A stretch of 64,000 bases of DNA from NCBI GenBank assembly GCA_963576475.1, contig OY754972.1:13752811-13816810 (forward strand), in the 5' to 3' direction. Both the position numbers and the translations under genes were made by a program. The DNA is from Molanna angustata. Taxonomy: Eukaryota > Arthropoda > Insecta > Trichoptera > Molannidae. Each line of letters begins with the position of its first letter. The first letter of the stretch is position 1. Below are positions 57,355 to 64,000 of the stretch, one piece after another. The notes under the pieces were generated by a model. The model had not been told where the DNA came from, made no database searches, and saw nothing but the letters and a program-made list of their open reading frames with translations.

Positions 57355-57954
57355 AAAAGAATATGATTCTCGCCTAAGTCTTCGCTATATGAATTGATCT
57401 CTCCAATATTGCATATACCTACATATTTTAGATACCAGTAAAAATAAAAATATATTCTTTACCTAAATTAATCATACTTAATGACAATTTTAGCGAAACG
57501 TCATTTTGCCAACGAATTTTGCTGAATGTTTCCAACCTAATTTATACCTGTCTGTACATGTAGTTTAGAAATAGCAATGACAACATTATCGTTGTTCACT
57601 AATAATGGAAATTTTATATTAATCTTGTAATTCCATTTGTATTGCACAGTTTAAGCGTGCAATTACGTATTCTTAGAGTGGTATAAATCGGTGTCATGGT
57701 GACATTATTTGACGTGAATATTGTGCAATAATTTTGGCGACATTGTTGAAAATAAACTATAATATAATTAAAGAAATAACATAAATGGCTTATATCAATA
57801 TTGATAAAACAGTATATCATTGAAAAAGTTCTGCCAATTCTCAAAGACAGTCGGTATCAGGTATTTGGAACGAGTGATGAATTTAAAACCTGTAATAAAA
57901 ATAAAAAGGTTTTAGAATGGCTTAGCTCAGGCAAAGCCATAGCTTGGCAACGAA
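57355..57954. other. AT-rich intergenic stretch, nothing recognised
   Basis: Nothing supportable. Confidence 0.35.
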
Positions 57955-58160
57955 AGAGATATTAGCTTTCGTGGCTCTATCATTTAGACAAATATTTCGG
58001 TTTTGGGGGACACAGTTTTAGAAAGGCGTTATTAGTTTTCAAAACTCAGTCAGTTAATTGTTTCGGGTTTGGAGACACATTTTTAGAAAAGCGTTATTAG
58101 CTTACGTGGCTCTCTAATTTAGACAAATGTCTCTGGTTTGTAGATACAGTTTTTCCTTAT
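57955..58160. repeat. Imperfect tandem repeat, 65-70-bp unit, 3 copies
   Basis: The anchor ATTAG lies at 57961, 58031 and 58096. Units share CGTTATTAGCTTACGTGGCT-like, ATTTAGACAAAT and GGTTTGGAGACACATTTTTAG words. The middle copy is the most diverged. Confidence 0.75.
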
Positions 58161-60075
58161 GCTGATTCATATCATATTTTTACCATTTGATGGTAGACTA
58201 TTCTGGGAGGAGGGGTCCAACTGTTCTTCCATCTCTTTGCAGGTCTTCCGGGTAATCTACCACGAATGAGCTACTAGATACGACCGATTTTTAAACGACC
58301 ACTCCTTCCTCGGCATGGTTAAACAAAATAAAACTAAAATATTTCTAACAGATAACATCGTCCAAAATGAAGTATCTTGCTATTGGGAATTAATATTTGG
58401 TATAGTGGTAAAACCTACGTTATCTAGGAATTAATTATTATAAATAGATTTAATTTTTTTTTATTATTTTATAAACATACAGTCGTCATAACAAGTATAA
58501 TATAAATGTTTATGTTCTCTATTTTTGGACCAAATTAATTGAATGATTATTTCTATCTTCATAACTTGGTCGGTAAAATCACAGTATTTATGTATATTTT
58601 AACTGTTGGTTATCTGTGATTAAATAAATAATTAATTTTATTTTAAACAATTCACTTTGTTAAAATCACGAATGTGTTATTTGAAACAACCGCTTCTTAC
58701 CAAGTTCAAACAAAAGAAATTGTAATTAATTGTGCAAAGTGTGACAAAAAGTTTCCCTTAAAATGAAATGAAAGTATATTGTTTTAAATACACAGATCCA
58801 ACAGGTAAGTAAGTAGGAGTAGTAGATAATAAATACGACGAAAATTCTTGGGTTGCATCTTTGCCAGCATGGTCAGTGCGCAGAACTCGCGCGTAAAATG
58901 CGCTGCTCCATACAATGCCAAAAACAGGTTTTAGCTTCTGGATCTCGTAGAACCGCTTCCACTCGAAGAACACGAACCTTTCAGAAGTGTACGAATTTAC
59001 ATCAATAATAAAATGCCGTCATACATATATTTTTGTATACATAATGTTGCATTAGCGTGTGTCGTCTAACGTTAACGATTCATGGATTGTATTAGATATT
59101 AGGTACATATCTTCCAATATAACTTTGTGTAACATATTAACATAATAACATTATCTAACGTGAATATTTTATACCCGTTAAGAAACACATGAAAAATATA
59201 CACGACAAATTCTTGCTTACCTACATTCAAAATACAAGTTTAAATTCACATACACTCAAGAATACCTAATCAGAATCTGACTGAGTCAGATATTACGAGC
59301 GGTAACCAAAGCTGTCACAAGCTATATATGATATAATATATTGAGAATGAATGAATGAGAAATATACTAAGAATGAAAATTACTAATTATTTCATTAGAT
59401 TTATATTATATTTATCAGAAGGCAATTTGTGTGTGGTAAAAATATTCTTTAACACAACGGTCACAAAGCTCCTTTGATAGTAGGCAAAAATATACATTTT
59501 CAATTAAGCCTTTTCGAACTAATTTTGGTAAGAATGAATTGATTCGAAGAATTTGCTCAAACTGTAATACTTTTCTTTATCATATAGGTATATTTATTTA
59601 AAATTTGATTTTTTCAAACACAAATGTAAGGATATTTATATTTATTCAGGTGAGGATTTTTGATGTCAAATAAACCATTTCCCCACTTCATCATTTTTAT
59701 AAAGACCCTAGTCCCTCTCCTATCACCATTCCTTCTTCCCTTTTTTTAAATAATTTGTTTATTTGATCATAGTGTATTCCTTCTTAAGTGAAAACCTGTA
59801 ACCTGATTAGGTTATATCAACAAGGAAACTAGGAAACCCTATATATTTCTGTAAAAATATAAAAAAAACTGTTGGTTTTCCACCTCTAGTCGTAAAACGA
59901 TACCACAAAGCAATCCTCAGCATTTTGGTACATCTGCGATTGATAATATATATTTTTTAAATAAGTATTACAAAGATTTTATAATTAGGAAGACAAAACA
60001 AAATAAAACTTATATCATAGAAAAAAATGACTCTTCAATATAAGTAAAGTATCCTAAAATACGCCGAAGAAAATA
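58161..60075. other. Intergenic stretch, nothing firm
   Basis: A less AT-rich patch at 58195-58320 (GGGAGGAGGGGTCCAACTGT, CAGGTCTTCCGGGTAATC) may be LINE-derived on the minus strand but shows no sure motif. A 71-codon minus frame at 58758-58973 is unrecognised. Confidence 0.35.
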
Positions 60076-60268
60076 TTATAAATACCTATAGAGAGACGAC
60101 TCTGTCATTCTGCAGTGAAGATGGTTCAGGTTTGATAAAAGTTGAGTGTCCTCGATGTACCGAGATAGGTCGATGATGACTAGTAGGAGCTGCAGGTTCT
60201 GTAGCTTGATTTGCTCTTTTCCGAAACGAAGTCTGATGTCATTCTTTCGAAACGTTCTTTGGCAACGG
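60076..60268 (-). CDS. Candidate terminal exon, unrecognised protein
   Basis: On the minus strand 64 codons are open up to TAA at 60076-60078, with higher GC than the flanks. A plausible acceptor, TTTTGTGTCTGTAG, lies immediately upstream of 60268. The peptide includes CQRTFRKNDIRLRFGKEQIK, then LQNLQLLLVIIDLSRYIEDT and QLLSNLNHLHCRMTESSLYR. It looks like a leucine-rich amphipathic helix with basic start. The only methionine is near the C-terminus, so it cannot be an intact small gene. No copy elsewhere in the window. It could be a last exon, a TE remnant or chance. Confidence 0.3.
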
Positions 60269-60457
60269 CTACAGACACAAAATTATGATAGTAATTTGTT
60301 TTTATATATATGAAATACTTTCCTATTTAAATAAGATTGTGAAAACAGTTCATAATAATAATATTTATTACAATTTTTATTTTTTTTTGGTACTGATGGT
60401 GTTGACTATAATGCACAACTCCATTTTTAAGGTTTATAAAAACATATTTTAAAGTTT

Positions 60458-60652
60458 TGGTAAGCCGTTCGATTTCTGAGCGGGCGTCCTGGGTTCAATT
60501 CCCAGCAGAGGAGAAATTTATTTAAATTCATTTCTCACGCAAATTCTGCTTCTCTGGGCTGAAAACACTGGTTATTTGGAAGAACTTGCCATTAGGCAAC
60601 AAATTCTCCACTTGCGCAGGGTGTAAGGAAGTTTTTATTATTATTATAAATA
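60458..60652 (+). mobile_element. SINE-A copy 6
   Basis: GAGCGGGCGTCCTGGGTTCA, ATTCCCAGCAGAGGAGAAAT, TTCATTTCTCACGCAAATTC and TGCTTCTCTGGGCTG. The LINE-like tail GGTTATTTGGAAGAACTTGC, CACTTGCGCAGGGTGTAAGG and ATTATTATTATAA follows. The first half of the tRNA-like head is truncated. Confidence 0.8.
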
Positions 60653-60904
60653 GAAACCTTGTTTTTTCTTCAACTAACCAGGAAAAATGGTCGTACCAAT
60701 ATGAAAAAAAAAATTGTGAAAAAAAAATTATTTACATTTATAACATTTAAATATCTATGTTACATTTTCAATGAAAATTCTGAAGATAGGTATCTAAAAA
60801 ACAAATTTATTCATAATTCTAATGTAAACAAAGTGATCTCACATAATGGTTATTATTGACAAGTTTTTATTTGTGGTTTGCAGTATTTCAAGAAACTCAT
60901 TTAA

Positions 60905-60990
60905 TTTAAAATGCTACCAAAACAAGAACAAATAAACCCTTTTTGTAAAAATGCTTCCAAAAAATGAACAAATAAAGACTTTTTGTTAAA
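60905..60990. repeat. 40-bp tandem duplication
   Basis: ATGCTACCAAAACAAGAACA at 60911 recurs as ATGCTTCCAAAAAATGAACA at 60951, each followed by AATAAA and CTTTTTGT. Confidence 0.75.
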
Positions 60991-61077
60991 AAATAGATTC
61001 AATTGTGTAATTATAGTTATCAGCCACCTTGTAGGTAAAACAAAACTATACGGTGATTCATAATTATTGGTAATATC

Positions 61078-62077
61078 CTAGTTGCATGTAACACATGAGA
61101 TCCAACTGTCGATGGCGATAGTATGCATAATCAAAGAATACGTACCAAACTATAAACAACACAAATTAATAAATATTTGAAGATATTTTATTTTGTATAT
61201 AAAACATGTAGGTATGTTTGTCAGGATAGGATAGTATGGAGGTCAGTCTGTTTTTCCTACACAGAATATGAAAACAGTATGATGGTATGTATGTATGTTT
61301 GGAGATTTAAGTATCAAACTATTAAGTCTTCTTACATATTGTGTATAGGCGACTACCATACAAATTGTATGAAGTGATGTCGTCACTAAATTCAATTTTT
61401 CTAAAAATTGTTAAAAAAATTATATTTTTTAAAAAAATTATATTATTATTGTTTATATTTTTTATATAAAATTAAATTATCTAGTTGGGTTGTTTCGGCT
61501 TTTTTCGATATTTAAAAAAAAAATGAAAATATAGGCAGTTAAACTCATAAATTTATCATAAATAAAATATTTTTCTTAATAAAAAATGTTTGAGAAACCC
61601 TGGAATTTAAAAAAAATACTAATTTGAGATTTTGTATTTGTCTATATTGGTACCAATTTTCAGCGTTCTAGCTTTTATGGTTTCTGAGATATATGGAAAA
61701 ATAAAGTAAAAATTCAAAAGTTGATAACCCCTGACTGAAACAAAAATTCACAATTCTGAGTATAAAAGTTTTGTAGGCCTATAACTGTTTATATATTCTG
61801 AAATTTTGGGCTCTGTAAATTGAGCGGATCAAAAGTTATAAGGGGGGGGACACACAGACACACACAAACACACACAAAACTCACATAAAATGTTCTACTC
61901 CGAATTCTGAGTAAATCCATGTACGGGAACATATATGCTGCGAGGCCTCTAGTTGGTGTTATTAACATGCAAAAAGTCCACTACACCATACAAAATTTTC
62001 CTTCATACACGCATCTTGGCTTAATAATGTCGATTCATTAAGAGAATTGAATTCTCACGAACGAATCGACAGTTGGA
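61078..62077 (-). mobile_element. HINE copy, full length, minus strand
   Basis: The 3' end CTAG (complement at 61078-61081) adjoins the stem-loop CATGT-GTA-ACACATG. The 3' subterminal repeat TCCAACTGTCGAT lies at about 61101. The microsatellite ACACACAGACACACACAAAC is at about 61851, and the 5' terminus ATCGACAGTTGGA at 62065-62077. Just inside the 5' end is a short inverted repeat, GAATCGAC/GAATTGAATTC-type. About 1,000 bp, no nested insert. Confidence 0.85.
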
Positions 62078-62139
62078 TTATAATTTTAATTCGATATTTA
62101 AATTATCATCTGATTAAAAAGAATTATGTTTGGTACTAA

Positions 62140-62192
62140 TCCACCACAATATCTAACCCAAGGCGCTGTCCGTTCTGCCACCACCCATCTAT
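62140..62192 (-). repeat. tRNA-derived SINE head
   Basis: Minus-strand GATGGGTGGTGGCAGAACGG, then ACAGCGCCTTGGGTTAGATA. Same head as 1-35; A box TGGCAGAACGG. Confidence 0.5.
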
Positions 62193-62205
62193 ATATGAAT
62201 ATGAC

Positions 62206-62486
62206 TCCTATTCATTCATACCGTCACGGCATATTATACCACAGTTTGGGGTAACCAGTGACAGAATTTGCATATAACATATAGGTTTGAAGGTATGTAT
62301 AATCTTATAAAAGGGAGTACGATACATGCGTGTACCCCCACTCACCAGTCTCTTTTCATATAAAAAGGCAACATTCAAAATTGGTGGCGAACCTCATTTC
62401 TTAACTATGAAAGATGTTATTTTGCCTCTTGTACCTAGGTATATTTGATTACCCGGCTCTTCGGGGACACCGAAAGAGCCGGGATA
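62206..62486 (-). mobile_element. SINE-B copy 3, with a strong end hairpin
   Basis: CATTCATACCGTCACGGCAT, GTTTGGGGTAACCAGTGACA, GGTGGCGAACCTCATTTCTT and GATTACCCGGCTCTT in family order. At 62452-62483 CCCGGCTCTT-CGG pairs with CCG-AAAGAGCCGGG across a 5-nt loop. Confidence 0.75.
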
Positions 62487-62933
62487 TGATAATTAAAAAG
62501 AATGGACAGTAAAAAAAATATAAATAAAATTAAATAATGCAATAATATTTGCATGGAATATTTGCTAAAACTAAATTGAGATTAAAGACATTATGTGTAT
62601 ATATTACATTATTGCTTGATATACCTATTTATATTACTTGAATGTGTTGTGGAGTGTGCTTTTGACATTTAAACATTGCGAAATGTAGGTTTTTTGTCAT
62701 ACGCTTAGTTTGGTTCATATGCAAATTCATGTTTATGATGTGATATAAGTATTCTTGATAGTTGGTATACCTGATACATAACTGGTATTTACAAAAGAGG
62801 TTATAACCAGTTGATAACACAACCTATATTCATCATTCATGTATTTTTTTAAGACGGTATAAAATATTTATTTTCAAAAAATGAATGAAATATCCTATCA
62901 TATATAATAGTGATTACTCTCTTTTATTTTTAT
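62487..62933. other. AT-rich intergenic stretch, nothing recognised
   Basis: Nothing supportable. Confidence 0.35.
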
Positions 62934-63215
62934 CGTTTCCTGGTGTCACGGGTAATCGAAAATATATCAGGTAAAATAACATCTCACATAGATAATAACA
63001 TTTCAAAATAACATCTCACATAAATAATAACATCTCAAAATAACATCTCGAAATGAGGTTCCCCACCCATTCTGAGTGTTGTCTTTTAGGTGAGACACGA
63101 CTAGTGTGTAGAAATACACGTATGTGTTGTAGTTACTTAAATAAGGTTATGCACACTTACACACCTGTCGCTGTGTGTCTCGTATAAGCCGTGATGGTAA
63201 GTATGATAATGATTC
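62934..63215 (+). mobile_element. SINE-B copy 4, with internal 32-bp tandem repeat
   Basis: GGGTAATCGAAAATATATCA, GAGGTTCCCCACCCATTCTG, ACACCTGTCGCTGTGTGTCT and GTGATGGTAAGTATG, plus orientation. At 62976-63054 AAAATAACATCTCACATAGA begins a 32-bp unit repeated about 2.5 times, not present in other copies. Confidence 0.7.
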
Positions 63216-63659
63216 TCGACAAAGATACGCTAAAAATACATGATAAAAAAATAAAAAAGTCCTAGAATTTATTAAGCTAAGAAATTTATTTCGAAGTTAA
63301 CAATAGTAGAATTCATTTTTATGTGGTGAATTAATAAACAAAATTTCTTTACAAGATATATTTATGTGTATAAAGTACAATCACCAAAGTCTTTATAATA
63401 CTACTATTTTTTTACATAAATGCAATAATTTTATTTTACACGTATGTGCTTGAATAGGTTTTTTTGTAAATCTTTTGTAAAAAAATCTATAAATAAAAAT
63501 GTTCTGCAAGTAAATTATCTACAAAAAGTAAAAATATAGTTTTATTTGATATACGAGTTGAACGATAACAGTAATTATTTATTTAAACCCTAAAATAGTT
63601 TATTGTTAGCTGTGAGGCACCGGCTTAGAATAGTGCTTCCATTCTTTTAAATCATTGTT
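63216..63659. other. AT-rich intergenic stretch, nothing recognised
   Basis: Nothing supportable. Confidence 0.35.
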
Positions 63660-63905
63660 TTCGAGTATCCCGTAAGAGCCGGGTAATCGAAAATACAACA
63701 GGCAACAATAACATCTCACATAGTTCAGGAATGAGGTTCACCACCCATTCTCAATGTAGTGCCTTTTTTGGTGAAACGAGACTGGTGTGTGGGTTTACAT
63801 AGATGTGTTGTTCTCCCTTTTATAAGGCAATGCACACCCGGACACCTTTCGCTGGTTACCCCACATTGTGGGATATGCCGTGATGGTATGAATGAATGAA
63901 TGAAA
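63660..63905 (+). mobile_element. SINE-B copy 5, best preserved
   Basis: CGAGTATCCCGTAAGAGCCG, GGTAATCGAAAATACAACAG, CATCTCACATAGTTCAGGAA and TGAGGTTCACCACCCATTCT. The second half has CCCTTTTATAAGGCAATGCA, GGTTACCCCACATTGTGGGA and TATGCCGTGATGGTATGAAT, then a GAATGAATGAAAT tail. The first 15 bases can form the CCCG/CGGG stem also seen in copy 3. Confidence 0.75.
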
Positions 63906-64000
63906 TATTTTAAAGCTACAGCGTAATATAAATTTAAAACACATTTTCTAAAATATATTTAACACGCATCTATTGAAAAATGTAATAATTTAAGATTTTT

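Overview
This is an AT-rich (about two thirds or more A+T by eye), repeat-dominated stretch of an arthropod, most likely insect, nuclear genome. The retroelement set supports this: RTE-like, R1-clade and CR1/L2-like non-LTR remnants, a Penelope-like fragment and tRNA-derived SINEs. So do hAT and piggyBac-like MITEs and a DINE-1-like (Helentron-associated) family. The many TAGGTACCTA-like words resemble lepidopteran intergenic DNA, but the order cannot be fixed from the sequence. I found no complete host protein-coding gene, and no bacterial genes, operons, CRISPR or phage.

Region by region. 1-5.1 kb: SINE remnants (one split by a small palindromic MITE), then two inverted copies of a ~570-bp repeat (family F1) flanking a 12-copy 72-74-bp tandem array. 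5.1-11.5 kb: a tRNA-Ile-derived SINE, a dead CR1/L2-like LINE (8.0-9.6 kb), a 743-bp element with 62-bp terminal inverted repeats, and a 5'-truncated RTE-like LINE with an open ORF and a perfect 13-bp target duplication. 12.7-13.5 kb: a CpG-rich patch that could be a promoter or first exon. 16-28 kb: HINE/DINE-1-like copies, a SINE with a LINE-like tail, a Penelope-like fragment, two hAT MITEs with 8-bp target duplications, and a 19-copy homogeneous 43-bp minisatellite. 28-35 kb: LINE 3' ends, a 683-bp piggyBac-like palindrome at TTAA, an R1-clade LINE with an 11-bp target duplication, a MITE with perfect 28-bp TIRs, and a HINE whose internal (AC)n has expanded to 144 bp. 37-52 kb: two more HINE copies, further LINE fragments (endonuclease N-terminus, C-terminal zinc-knuckle pieces), an 18-bp tandem array and a region full of quasi-palindromic motifs. 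53.4-54.4 kb: a CpG-rich block ending at a good splice donor, the best host promoter/5'-exon candidate. 55-64 kb: five-copy SINE-B family members, one HINE and a possible terminal exon on the minus strand near 60.1-60.3 kb.

The window reads as an intergenic or intronic transposon graveyard with layered, datable insertions. The most informative structures are the HINE family (six loci, shared 5' and 3' subterminal inverted repeats, internal microsatellite, 3' stem-loop ending CTAG), the nested insertions with intact target duplications, and the SINEs whose tails match a LINE 3' end. Every coding fragment that I recognise belongs to a transposable element.
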